Below are positions 35,675-43,573 of a stretch of DNA of 64,000 nucleotides, one piece after another. The notes below the pieces were generated by a model. It was given only the letters and a program-made list of their open reading frames with translations, did not search any database and was not told the DNA's origin. The stretch covers positions 434,001 through 498,000 of the forward strand of contig NZ_JALKAO010000002.1 in NCBI RefSeq assembly GCF_023015985.1, read 5' to 3'. A program made the position numbers and the translations under genes. Each line of letters begins with the position of its first letter. Positions within the stretch are counted from its first letter, which is position 1. The stretch comes from Marivita sp. S6314. Lineage in GTDB: Bacteria; Pseudomonadota; Alphaproteobacteria; Rhodobacterales; Rhodobacteraceae.

Positions 35675-36925
35675 ATGCGAAACGTTCGACTGACGATTTG
35701 GCGAAGCGCGCTGAGTGCTTTTTTGTGTGCCGTCATGCTGACAGCGCTTGGGCCTAACCCCGCATCGGCGCAGGAGCAAGACGCAGTTGAAGCCCCGCCA
35801 GTGGCCGATCGCTCTGCCACTGGCGGGGCCACAACGCTTGAAGACATCATGCGCCGCCAACAGGGGCTTGCGGTCGACAATACCCATCGGGCCCAGAACA
35901 TCGGCGATCCGGCTGCCGCTGCGGGTATCAGCGATCAGCTTGGCACATTGGGCGGCGCGTCTGATCCGGATCTGTGGCGCGGCATGCGGTTCAACGCGGC
36001 GGATATCACAACGCAGGTGCGCGGTCCTGCAGCGGACGTGCTGATCCAGGACCGGGGCATGTGGTGGCTTCAGTTCCGCGAAGGTCCGTTGCTGACCTAT
36101 GGCGGTTACCTGTTGCTGGGCACGCTTGGCGCGCTGCTGTTGTTCTTTGTCCTGCGCGGGCGCGTGATGATTGACGGTGAAAAGACCGGACGACGCATCG
36201 AACGGTTCAAGAATTTCGAACGCTTCGGTCATTGGCTTCTGGCCGGGTCGTTCATCCTGCTTGGGCTGACCGGGCTTGTTTCGCTGATGGGCCGCAAGTT
36301 CCTGATCCCGGCGTTTGGACACGAACCCTATGCCTTGATCGCGGGCTATTCGAAATGGATTCACAACAACGTTTCGTGGGCCTTTATCATCGCACTGGTC
36401 ATGATCCTGTTTATGTGGATCGTGCACAACTTCCCGGATCGCAGCGACATTCGTTGGCTGGCCAAGGGAGGTGGATTGTTTGGCGGTGAACATCCCCCGG
36501 CCAAGAAATTCAATGCCGGTCAGAAGCTGATTTTCTGGTCGACCATCGTGCTTGGTGGATCGATTGCCGTGTCTGGTGTGTCGCTGCTGTTCCCGTTTGA
36601 ACTGCCGCTGTTCGCCAAAACCTTTGCACTGCTTAACGTTACCGGATTGCCGGAATTGATGGGCTTTGGCGTGCTGCCCGAGGTGCTGACCCCGCATGAA
36701 GAGATGCAATATGCCCAGCTCTGGCACGCCATCGTCAGCTTTGTTCTGATGGCGATCATCATGGCGCATATCTATATCGGGTCTGTTGGCATGGAAGGCG
36801 CTTTTGACGCGATGGGCACCGGGATGGTGGAAGAGCAATGGGCCAAGGAACACCACAGCCTGTGGGTCGAAGAGGTCAAGAAACGCGAAGGTGAAGCCCC
36901 GAAAAGTGCCACACCCGCTGAATAA
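35675..36925 (+). CDS. fdhC: Formate dehydrogenase cytochrome b (gamma) subunit
   Basis: A 416-aa membrane subunit that takes electrons from FdhB through b haems to quinone. A Sec signal peptide (cleaved near ASA-QE, residue 32) and a periplasmic segment to about residue 140 precede four helices: YGGYLLLGTLGALLLFFVL, HWLLAGSFILLGLTG, FIIALVMILFMWIV and LIFWSTIVLGGSIAVSG. A fifth hydrophobic stretch is IVSFVLMAIIMAHIYIG. Candidate haem histidines are in ERFGHWLL, IVHNFPD, LWHAIVS and AHIYIG. Codons 40-52 contain a perfect 14-bp inverted repeat. The next gene starts one base after its stop. Confidence 0.94.
   Translation: MRNVRLTIWRSALSAFLCAVMLTALGPNPASAQEQDAVEAPPVADRSATGGATTLEDIMRRQQGLAVDNTHRAQNIGDPAAAAGISDQLGTLGGASDPDLWRGMRFNAADITTQVRGPAADVLIQDRGMWWLQFREGPLLTYGGYLLLGTLGALLLFFVLRGRVMIDGEKTGRRIERFKNFERFGHWLLAGSFILLGLTGLVSLMGRKFLIPAFGHEPYALIAGYSKWIHNNVSWAFIIALVMILFMWIVHNFPDRSDIRWLAKGGGLFGGEHPPAKKFNAGQKLIFWSTIVLGGSIAVSGVSLLFPFELPLFAKTFALLNVTGLPELMGFGVLPEVLTPHEEMQYAQLWHAIVSFVLMAIIMAHIYIGSVGMEGAFDAMGTGMVEEQWAKEHHSLWVEEVKKREGEAPKSATPAE
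35792..35829 (+). repeat. Perfect 14-bp inverted repeat inside the fdhC coding sequence
   Basis: GCCCCGCCAGTGGC (35792-35805), 10-base spacer, GCCACTGGCGGGGC (35816-35829). It encodes residues about 40-52 just after the signal peptide, in a region not needed for haem binding. In mRNA it would form a very stable hairpin. There is no T-run, so it is not a terminator. Confidence 0.7.
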
Positions 36926-36926
36926 G

Positions 36927-38231
36927 ATGCGCAGAATCGCAGCCATCTGTGCAGTGGCTCTGGCCGCCGCACCGGTGGGTGCGGACGAGTTCTTCACGCT
37001 TAAGGGGCACGGCGGTCCGGTCATGGGGATCGCTGTGTCCGACAGCGACCAGATCGCAACCGTCAGTTTCGACAACGCGGTCGGGCTTTGGTCCAACGGA
37101 TCCCCGCTCTGGCTTGACGGGCACGAAGCCGCCGTGAATGCGGTTGTGTTTGGCCCGGATGGCGCGATTTATTCGGCGGGCGATGATTTCGTCATTCGAA
37201 CGTGGTCACCGGACGGTGAGGCGGTGGCCACACTGACCGGGCACAAAGGCAAAATCGTTTCGCTGGCGCTTTCCCCTGATGGTGCATGGCTTGCTTCGGC
37301 AAGCTGGGACGGGACAGTTGGGCTTTGGCCCACTCAGGGCGGCGCGCCGACGATGCTGGCAGGGCATAGCGGTCCGGTCAACGACATCGCATTCACGCAA
37401 GATGGACAGCAGCTTTATTCGGCCTCTTCGGACGGGACAATCCGGGCGTGGGACGTATCACAGGCGCAGGAAACCCAGCGCTTGGTTGAACACGGGTTCG
37501 GCGTGAACGAGATCGAATTGAATGAAACGGCGGGCTGGCTTGCCTATGGGGCGGTTGATGGCGGCACCCGCGCGGTTGATCTGGCCACTGGCGATATCCT
37601 GGCCGATCTGACGCTAGAGCGCCGGCCCATCCTCGCCATGACCCAAGATCCTGCCGGGCGGCAGTTGGCTGTTGGGGATGGTGAAGGCTACATCATGGTT
37701 GTCGACACAACAGACTGGCGCATTGACCGCGATTTCCGCGCGACAGAGCGCGGCCCGGTCTGGGCGCTCGCCTTTTCGCGCGATGGCGCGAACATTCATG
37801 CCGGTGGGCTTGATCCCCGGATGTATTCCTGGCCGGTTGCCGCCATGGCTCAAATGGATCCGATGGCGACGGGCAATCCCGGATTTCTCAAAGATGCGGC
37901 CACCATGCCCAATGGCGAGCGGCAATTCATGCGCAAATGCTCGATCTGCCACACGTTGACACCGGGCAGCGCGCGGCGGGCCGGGCCAAGCCTGTTCAAC
38001 CTGTTCGGACGTCAGGCAGGAACCGTGTCGGACTACAGCTATTCTCGCGCCCTGACCGGTTCGACCATTGTCTGGGACGAAACGACCATTGATGCCCTTT
38101 TCGATATCGGCCCGGAAGACTACATTCCCGGAACCAAGATGCCGATGCAGCGGATCACGGGCGCGCAGGACCGCGCCGACCTTGTGAGCTTTCTGCGTCG
38201 GGAAACCGCGCCAGAGGAGGGCACGAAGTGA
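36927..38231 (+). CDS. Secreted WD40 beta-propeller fused to a c-type cytochrome
   Basis: A 434-aa exported protein: signal peptide (MRRIAAICAVALAAAPVGA) and then about seven WD40-like repeats over residues 25-310. Each repeat shows GH-x-x-x-V...SPDG...SAS-x-DGT-x-x-LW patterns, e.g. LTGHKGKIVSLALSPDGAWL. A C-terminal cytochrome c domain has CSICH at 338-342, RRAGPSLFNLFGRQAG and KMPMQRI with a likely axial Met. The ATG at 36927 is one base after fdhC, so it belongs to the FDH unit. Probably an electron acceptor or docking protein for FDH (inference). Confidence 0.9.
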   Translation: MRRIAAICAVALAAAPVGADEFFTLKGHGGPVMGIAVSDSDQIATVSFDNAVGLWSNGSPLWLDGHEAAVNAVVFGPDGAIYSAGDDFVIRTWSPDGEAVATLTGHKGKIVSLALSPDGAWLASASWDGTVGLWPTQGGAPTMLAGHSGPVNDIAFTQDGQQLYSASSDGTIRAWDVSQAQETQRLVEHGFGVNEIELNETAGWLAYGAVDGGTRAVDLATGDILADLTLERRPILAMTQDPAGRQLAVGDGEGYIMVVDTTDWRIDRDFRATERGPVWALAFSRDGANIHAGGLDPRMYSWPVAAMAQMDPMATGNPGFLKDAATMPNGERQFMRKCSICHTLTPGSARRAGPSLFNLFGRQAGTVSDYSYSRALTGSTIVWDETTIDALFDIGPEDYIPGTKMPMQRITGAQDRADLVSFLRRETAPEEGTK

Positions 38232-38356
38232 AAGCCATGTTGCTAGGGTTCGCCGCCATCGCTGTAATTGCTGTGAGCGGAGACATCATTCTGGACCAGA
38301 TGGGATGGAGCGCCGAAGAACAGGGGTCCTCCTCCAGCAATGTCCGTCTTGACTGA
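38228..38356 (+). CDS. 42-aa single-span membrane peptide at the end of the FDH operon
   Basis: A GTG-started frame (GTGA overlap with the cytochrome gene stop), 42 codons to TGA at 38354-38356. The peptide has one hydrophobic helix (AMLLGFAAIAVIAVSG) and a short polar tail with SAEEQGSSSSNVRLD. It may be a signal-anchored periplasmic peptide. AGGAGGGCAC lies in front of the GTG, a good ribosome-binding site. I vaguely recall similar short peptides ending in VRLD at this place in related genomes. Function unknown; possibly a small FDH subunit. Confidence 0.6.
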   Translation: MKAMLLGFAAIAVIAVSGDIILDQMGWSAEEQGSSSSNVRLD

Positions 38357-38359
38357 CCT

Positions 38360-39163
38360 TCAGGTGCCGACCTGCAAAACAGCGCTGTACTGACGTAGCA
38401 GGGCAATCACGCTCAGCGCGGTGATTTTGCCGGTCGCCGGGTTTTCCATGCTGGGGCGGTTCTGGATCGACATCGTAAAGTCGGAACTGTCCGAGATCAC
38501 CCGCACGGTGTGCAGGTTGCGCTCCAACGATGGGTCCGCCCAGACTTCCATGCGGGTTCTGTCCGGACCGATGCCGGCAAGGCTGACGGCGGCGGCCACG
38601 TTGACGTTTGCGGGAAAGACCTTGGCAATATCGCTGACCGCGCCTTCGATGATTTGATAGGGTTCGGTCAATCCATCCAGCTTCAGGTTCTGATCTTTCA
38701 CATAGGGCGCGTTGATCAATCCGGCGACCGGCTTGCGCGTTTCGATCACGACGGACTGAATGTCACCAACCGCCACCGCCTTGATTGCATCAAGACCCAA
38801 CATCGCACCGGACGGGATCACGATCCGTGCGCCGGTTTGCGCGGCTTCATCCAGCAAGGCCTGCTGTCCCAAAAGCTGGCTGGCGGACAGGACAATTAGT
38901 GTCTTCCCGGCCTGAACAACCGGGCGTGCCAGATCGAGGAACAGCTGTGGCGGCAGGCATTCGACGATCACATCGCATTGCTGCGCGATCTCTTGTAGGG
39001 AATGGTTCGGGACCGGCTGCGTCAGGCGCGCATTGGCATCCGCAGCCCGCTCTGCGTTGCGCACCGCGATCCCGGCCAGCGTACACCCCGGAATGCCGCC
39101 GCGGTCCAATTCCTGCGCAACGCGCGTGCCGATGGCCCCCATTCCGGCGATACCGATTTTCAT
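38360..39163 (-). CDS. nadX: L-aspartate dehydrogenase
   Basis: A 267-aa NAD(P)-dependent dehydrogenase of the NadX/DUF108 family, turning aspartate into iminoaspartate (or the reverse). Rossmann motif GIAGMGAIGTRVAQEL at the N-terminus. Family signatures IVIPSGAMLGLDAIKAV, PYQIIEGAVSDIAKVFP and NVNVAAAVSLAGIGPDRT. The ATG at 39163 overlaps the aminotransferase stop. An open extension of 103 codons upstream is a shadow of that gene. In catabolic clusters such enzymes act on amino-acid-like intermediates rather than in NAD synthesis, which may apply here. Confidence 0.92.
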   Translation of the reverse strand: MKIGIAGMGAIGTRVAQELDRGGIPGCTLAGIAVRNAERAADANARLTQPVPNHSLQEIAQQCDVIVECLPPQLFLDLARPVVQAGKTLIVLSASQLLGQQALLDEAAQTGARIVIPSGAMLGLDAIKAVAVGDIQSVVIETRKPVAGLINAPYVKDQNLKLDGLTEPYQIIEGAVSDIAKVFPANVNVAAAVSLAGIGPDRTRMEVWADPSLERNLHTVRVISDSSDFTMSIQNRPSMENPATGKITALSVIALLRQYSAVLQVGT

Positions 39164-40365
39164 GCGCGGTACCTTTCGACCATTTCGACAATCCGGTGCG
39201 CCGCCGCCACCGATGCCGCGTGATCCTGCGAGAAATTCAACCGAATGCTCGACGCGGTGTGTGGCGCGAATTCGGACCCCGGTGTCACGGTCACCCCCGC
39301 TTGAACGCGCAACAACCGCACGAAATCTTCCGGTGAGACGACAAGTTCGGGCAATTGCGGGAAGAGGTAACTTCCTGCCTGCGGTGCCGCAGTCGGGAAC
39401 CCAGCGGCGCGGAACACGGCCAGCAGGTCGTCGCGGATGGCTTCGTGCTGCGCGATGCGGTCGCGCAACCACCCGTCAGGTTCCCGAAACCACGTCCGAA
39501 GCGCCGCCTGCGAATACCCGGCTGCCCGCAGCGATACGATGGCCTGCAACTTCTCCATCCGGTCGATCAGAGACGCGGTGCCAAAGGCGACACCCAAGCG
39601 GAAGCCACTGAGGGATTCAGTCTTCGACGGCCCCATGATCGTGACAAGGTTTTCCGGTCGTTCGGCGCAGGCCCGCAGATGGGTGTAGGTCTCCCCGCTG
39701 TAGCGCAGGCGGGAATAGAGCTGATCCACGATCACGGTGACATTATGCGCCTTGGCCAAAGCCGCGATCTGCGTGATCGCGTCTTCGGAATAAACCTGAC
39801 CGGTCGGATTGTTCGGTGTCGAAAACACCAGAACCTCGGCACCGGCCGCAAACGCGGCTTCAAGGGCCGTCAGGTCCGGCCCGGCCGCGTCGAGGTAATG
39901 CAGCGTGACGGGCAATATGGTGCCCCCGAAAAAGGTGACCAGCTTGCGGTTGGCAAAGTAGTCCGGCTCCATAACCACAACTTTCGTTCCCTGTTCGACC
40001 ACCGCCCCCAAGGCAAGGAACAGCGCGCCCTGCGTGCCGGGTGTGATGATCAGCTCATCAACCGGGTCCACCGGCGCGCCGGTGAAGGTGGCCAGACTTG
40101 CCGCGACGTCATCACGGATCGAGGCCGCGCCGCGGTATTCGGTATAGGCCTGCGCCCCACCGGTTTCGAACCCCTCTTCCCACGCCGCGCGCGCACCGGG
40201 TGTGGGTTCAAAGGCATCAACATCGCCATGGGAAAAATCAACCGGCGTGCCGGACAGAGGATCGCCGCGCATGACCGATGCCAGGCTGTCGGCATTCTGG
40301 CGCACCTCCTGCCCCGGGGCATTGTCCGCGCCAAGTTCGGCAAATTTCGCATCAAGCTTGCTCAT
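39160..40365 (-). CDS. Pyridoxal-phosphate aminotransferase (class I/II)
   Basis: A 401-aa fold-type I aminotransferase. Visible: PGTQGALFLALGA (phosphate cup), VFSTPNNPTGQVYSED, VIVDQLYSRLRY (Asp/Tyr contacting PLP), and the Schiff-base lysine in MGPSKTESLSGFRLG with its downstream Arg. The C-terminal SSIRLNFSQD carries the substrate carboxylate Arg. The substrate is not determined. Coupled by overlap to nadX, so the pair probably acts on related amino acids. It lies 115 bases downstream of the DUF2783 gene on the same strand. Confidence 0.92.
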   Translation of the reverse strand: MSKLDAKFAELGADNAPGQEVRQNADSLASVMRGDPLSGTPVDFSHGDVDAFEPTPGARAAWEEGFETGGAQAYTEYRGAASIRDDVAASLATFTGAPVDPVDELIITPGTQGALFLALGAVVEQGTKVVVMEPDYFANRKLVTFFGGTILPVTLHYLDAAGPDLTALEAAFAAGAEVLVFSTPNNPTGQVYSEDAITQIAALAKAHNVTVIVDQLYSRLRYSGETYTHLRACAERPENLVTIMGPSKTESLSGFRLGVAFGTASLIDRMEKLQAIVSLRAAGYSQAALRTWFREPDGWLRDRIAQHEAIRDDLLAVFRAAGFPTAAPQAGSYLFPQLPELVVSPEDFVRLLRVQAGVTVTPGSEFAPHTASSIRLNFSQDHAASVAAAHRIVEMVERYRA

Positions 40366-40480
40366 GATCCACGTCCCCTTTGTGCTGGCACGTTTCTACG
40401 CCGCGACAGCACGCTGCGCCAGACATGGCCAGCATCAAAGGGAAATCGGACGCCCTGTCGGGGCAAACAATGCAACTGGC

Positions 40481-40675
40481 TTACGACGTGCCTCGGGCTG
40501 CGCGCAATGCGTCTTCCAGAATGGCATTGTCCCCAATGTGGTTGGCGAGGATCAGGATAAGACGCGCGTTCAACGCATGCATGTCGGATTCGTCCAACCC
40601 ATCATGCGCCGCCAGCAGCGCCGCATAAAAGTCGTCGGCATTGTCGAAATTCGGGTCGAGGTTCAAACCAGACAT
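40481..40675 (-). CDS. DUF2783 small protein
   Basis: A 64-aa protein, MSGLNLDPNFDNADDFYAAL, then LLAAHDGLDESDMHALNARL and LILANHIGDNAILEDAL. This matches DUF2783, small helical proteins encoded next to MhpA-like flavin monooxygenases. The ATG at 40673-40675 forms a TGATG overlap with the monooxygenase stop; a GTG one codon earlier is possible. The function is unknown; its constant pairing suggests an accessory subunit of the monooxygenase. Confidence 0.82.
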   Translation of the reverse strand: MSGLNLDPNFDNADDFYAALLAAHDGLDESDMHALNARLILILANHIGDNAILEDALRAARGTS

Positions 40676-42294
40676 CACGTGTCCTTTGCCAGTGCGCGAC
40701 GATACGCGGCTTCGATTGCACCCGGATCAAACGACGGCCAGCGGGCGGCGACATGTTGGTCCGGTCGGATCAGGTAAACGGCAGACGGGTTCGCCCCCAG
40801 ATATCGCTCGGCCAAAGCCCCGTCCGGCTGTGCGGTGACCGAGACAACGGGGACAGACATCCCGTCCACCACCACCGTGTCCGGGGCCGTGGCATTGATC
40901 ACCAACAGCGCAAACTTGCCGGTCAGGTGCTGCAACAGGAACCCGCCATCTACCGGCGCATCGCAACACGGGCTTCCCGGTTGCGTTCGGGACGGACCGT
41001 TGGGCAACGCATCTTCGCCGTTCAGGGCGGACTGATCATATGTGCAGGGCAGCGACAAACGACCCGAATTGACCATCGGACGCGCAAATGCATGGTCCTT
41101 GACCAGATCCAGCACCGCATCACGGAACAGCGCATGTGCCGGATTGCGCGGCGTCAGGAAATCGGCCGACCGGCTGGAGTTCTTGATGTTCTCAAGCGCG
41201 CCATGTTTGCGTTCGGTATGATACGTATCGAGCAACGCATCGGTCGCCTGCCCGTCCAACACCGCTGCCAGTTTCCAGCCTAGGTTATCGACATCCTGAA
41301 TTCCGCCATTGGCACCGCGCGCGCCAAACGGGCTGACCTGATGCGCGGCGTCGCCTGCAAAGAAAACACGCCCATGGCGGTAGTCTTTCATCGTGCAGCA
41401 GCGAAATGTGTAGATCGAGGTCCAGACCAGTTCGAAATCAATGTCTTCGCCAATCATCGCCCGCACACGGGTTTTGATCTTGTCGGGATCAAGTTCCGCC
41501 TTGCGGTCGATGTCCCAGCCTAGCTGGAAATCCAGCCGCCAGACATCATCCGGCTGTTTGTGCATCAAGGCCGTTTCGCCCCGGTTGAAGGGAGGATCAA
41601 ACCAGAACCGGCGTTCGACGGGAAATTCGGCTTCCATCTTGATGTCAGCGATCAGGAAGTTGTCCTCGAACACGCGGCCTTCGAAATCGAGCCCCATCAT
41701 GCCCCGGATCGGGGAATTCGCACCATCGCAGGCAACAAGGTATTCGGCTTCGATCTGATACGGGCCGTCTGGCGTATCGACGTCCAGAACAACATGGTCG
41801 TCATGCCGTTCAAGCGCGGTTACGCAGTTCTGCCCGCGAATGTCGATCGGCGCGCCCTTGGCCTGTTGGCGGCGGATTTCCTCGACAATGAACTGTTCGA
41901 AATAGGGCTGTTGCAGGTTGATGAAGGCGGGTTGCTTGTGGCCGTCCTCGGGCAGCAGGTTGAAGGAATAGACCTCGTCCTCGTCCCGGAAGACGCGACC
42001 AAGATTCCACACCACACCCTTGTCGACCATCGGATCGGCGCAGCCCAGCCTGTCGCAGATTTCCAGCGTTCGCTTGGCAAAGCAGATGGCCCGGCTGCCC
42101 ATGCCAACACCGTCATGGTCATCCAGAACAACGCAGGAAATCCCGCGCTGCCCGAGATCAAGCGCCAGCGCCATGCCAATCGGTCCCCCGCCGACGATGA
42201 CAACCGGATGACGCACCGGGACCGAAGCGTCCTGTTCGGCGACCTTTTCGTACGGATAAAGCCGGAAGGCCGTTTGGTATCTGACAGCAACCAT
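40675..42294 (-). CDS. FAD-dependent aromatic-ring-type monooxygenase (MhpA-like)
   Basis: A 539-aa class A flavoprotein hydroxylase. FAD-binding motifs: VVIVGGGPIGMALALDL (GxGxxG), the second motif YLVACDGANSPIRGMMG, and the third GRVFFAGDAAHQVSPFGARG. C-terminal thioredoxin-like domain after residue about 400. Related enzymes hydroxylate 3-(3-hydroxyphenyl)propionate and other phenols with NAD(P)H and O2. The substrate here is unknown because no ring-cleavage dioxygenase lies in the window. It follows the MBL gene after 6 bases and is coupled to DUF2783. Confidence 0.9.
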   Translation of the reverse strand: MVAVRYQTAFRLYPYEKVAEQDASVPVRHPVVIVGGGPIGMALALDLGQRGISCVVLDDHDGVGMGSRAICFAKRTLEICDRLGCADPMVDKGVVWNLGRVFRDEDEVYSFNLLPEDGHKQPAFINLQQPYFEQFIVEEIRRQQAKGAPIDIRGQNCVTALERHDDHVVLDVDTPDGPYQIEAEYLVACDGANSPIRGMMGLDFEGRVFEDNFLIADIKMEAEFPVERRFWFDPPFNRGETALMHKQPDDVWRLDFQLGWDIDRKAELDPDKIKTRVRAMIGEDIDFELVWTSIYTFRCCTMKDYRHGRVFFAGDAAHQVSPFGARGANGGIQDVDNLGWKLAAVLDGQATDALLDTYHTERKHGALENIKNSSRSADFLTPRNPAHALFRDAVLDLVKDHAFARPMVNSGRLSLPCTYDQSALNGEDALPNGPSRTQPGSPCCDAPVDGGFLLQHLTGKFALLVINATAPDTVVVDGMSVPVVSVTAQPDGALAERYLGANPSAVYLIRPDQHVAARWPSFDPGAIEAAYRRALAKDT

Positions 42295-42300
42295 CGTTTC

Positions 42301-43251
42301 TTACCCCTGCAACTGTTCCCACATTTCAAGATCGCGCTTGTCGGTCCAGATGCGGGGGTGCCAGATGCCGCGCGCTTCGTCATAGGCGCGGGACACGTTG
42401 AACGGTAGGCAGTGTTCGTAGATCGCAAAATCCTTAAACTTCGGATCGCAGACCTCGCGCACCGCATCCCAGGCGTCTTTGAGCGACCCGCCCTTTACGG
42501 CGACCTTGGCCGCGGGCTGGTACGTGCTGTTGACGAAATCGCGGGTGCTTTCAATCGCGCGTTCAACCGCATCCTTGCCGACCAGTGCTGCGCCACGACC
42601 CGGAGCGATGGCGTCCACATCATACGCCTTGATCGCGTCGAGCGTGGTGCCCCAATCGCCAAAATACCCGTCACCGCAATAACAGGCGGAATGGTCTTCC
42701 ACGATATCGCCGGTGAACATCACGTTTTGGTCCGGCACATGGATCACCGCATCACCCGCAGTATGCGCACGACCGATCTGTTTGATGTCAACGCGCCGAT
42801 TGCCCAGATACACCGTCATGCTGTCCGAGAAGGTCGTGGTCGGCCATGTCAGACCGGGGATGCTTTCGTGGCCTTCGAACAGGCGCGGGAAGCGTTGGAA
42901 TTCGCTGTCCCAATCCTCCTGACCGCGCTCTGCCACCATCGCGCGGGCAGTGTCAGACATGATGATCTGGCTGGCCCCAAAGGCCGACGCACCCAGAACC
43001 CGCACCGCGTGATAATGCGTCAGAACCACGTGCGAAATCGGCTTGTCGGTCACTTCGCGCACTTTTTCGATCACCTTGTTGGCAAGGCGTGGCGTGGCCT
43101 GCGCTTCGACAATCATCACGCTGTCATCGCCGATGATGACACCAGAATTGGGGTCGCCTTCGGCGGTAAAGGCCCAGAGCCCGTCGCCGATTTCGTCAAA
43201 GGTGATGGTCTTTTCGGTCATGTCCCCTTGGGACGCGAAGGCCTTGCTCAT
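42301..43251 (-). CDS. Metallo-beta-lactamase-fold protein with altered metal motif
   Basis: A 316-aa MBL-fold protein. Fold elements are clear (SGVIIGDDSVMIVEAQATPR, PISHVVLTHYHAVRVLGA, GRAHTAGDAVIHVPDQNVMF, TGDIVEDHS). The usual HxHxDH zinc motif reads H79-Y-H81-A-V-R, so the Asp and last His are replaced and at most one metal site is expected. The ATG at 43251 (MSKAFASQGD) is preferred to one 30 codons upstream. First gene of the minus-strand catabolic cluster, divergent from the MarR gene. Confidence 0.85.
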   Translation of the reverse strand: MSKAFASQGDMTEKTITFDEIGDGLWAFTAEGDPNSGVIIGDDSVMIVEAQATPRLANKVIEKVREVTDKPISHVVLTHYHAVRVLGASAFGASQIIMSDTARAMVAERGQEDWDSEFQRFPRLFEGHESIPGLTWPTTTFSDSMTVYLGNRRVDIKQIGRAHTAGDAVIHVPDQNVMFTGDIVEDHSACYCGDGYFGDWGTTLDAIKAYDVDAIAPGRGAALVGKDAVERAIESTRDFVNSTYQPAAKVAVKGGSLKDAWDAVREVCDPKFKDFAIYEHCLPFNVSRAYDEARGIWHPRIWTDKRDLEMWEQLQG

Positions 43252-43362
43252 GTCAGTTCGTCTTTCTTTGAATTGGTCCCGAGGATCGTTCATTGCCCGG
43301 ATCGAGTTTCGCATACAGCGTGCCCTCGGGAAAGAACCCACGGGTCTTGCATCCTGCGGGGC
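43252..43362. other. Intergenic stretch with no feature recognised
   Basis: Part of the 322-base gap between the MBL gene and the MarR gene. It should contain the promoter of the minus-strand catabolic operon. I see no convincing promoter boxes, palindrome or gene here; the rest of the gap holds a possible 44-aa frame and the MarR operator candidate. Confidence 0.4.
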
Positions 43363-43497
43363 TTAAATGGTTCTCATCCGTTCAGAATTCAGGGTTTTCT
43401 GCCGCCAGTCCCGGTTGGTGGCAATGTACCCGGTTGCCCCAGACCGTGCCGGGCTGACTGCGCGGATCAACGCGCCTGATTGCGTGATTTTGTTCAT
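43363..43497 (-). CDS. Candidate 44-aa small protein upstream of the catabolic operon
   Basis: A short frame, MNKITQSGALIRAVSPARSG then ATGYIATNRDWRQKTLNSER, stop TAA at 43363-43365. GGGGGAGAG lies about 7 bases in front of the ATG, a strong ribosome-binding site. The composition is polar and basic and I recognise no family. It would be the first cistron of the minus-strand operon or a leader peptide. Without conservation data it remains tentative. Confidence 0.35.
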   Translation of the reverse strand: MNKITQSGALIRAVSPARSGATGYIATNRDWRQKTLNSERMRTI

Positions 43498-43534
43498 TGC
43501 ATCTCTCCCCCGAGGTCGCGTAGGCGCTGGGTAT

Positions 43535-43552
43535 TAGTTGTGTTTGTAACTA
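43535..43552. promoter_or_regulatory. Candidate MarR operator
   Basis: TAGTT (43535-43539) and AACTA (43548-43552) frame an AT-rich 8-base centre, 21 bases before the MarR-type start codon in the divergent region. An imperfect palindrome of the size MarR dimers bind. Confidence 0.45.
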
Positions 43553-43573
43553 TCAATGGTTTATTTTGGAGAC

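Noticed and set aside
35471-37096. A 541-codon minus-strand frame opposite fdhC
   Set aside because: Covers highly conserved cytochrome b coding sequence in antisense; composition is that of a reverse-frame shadow.
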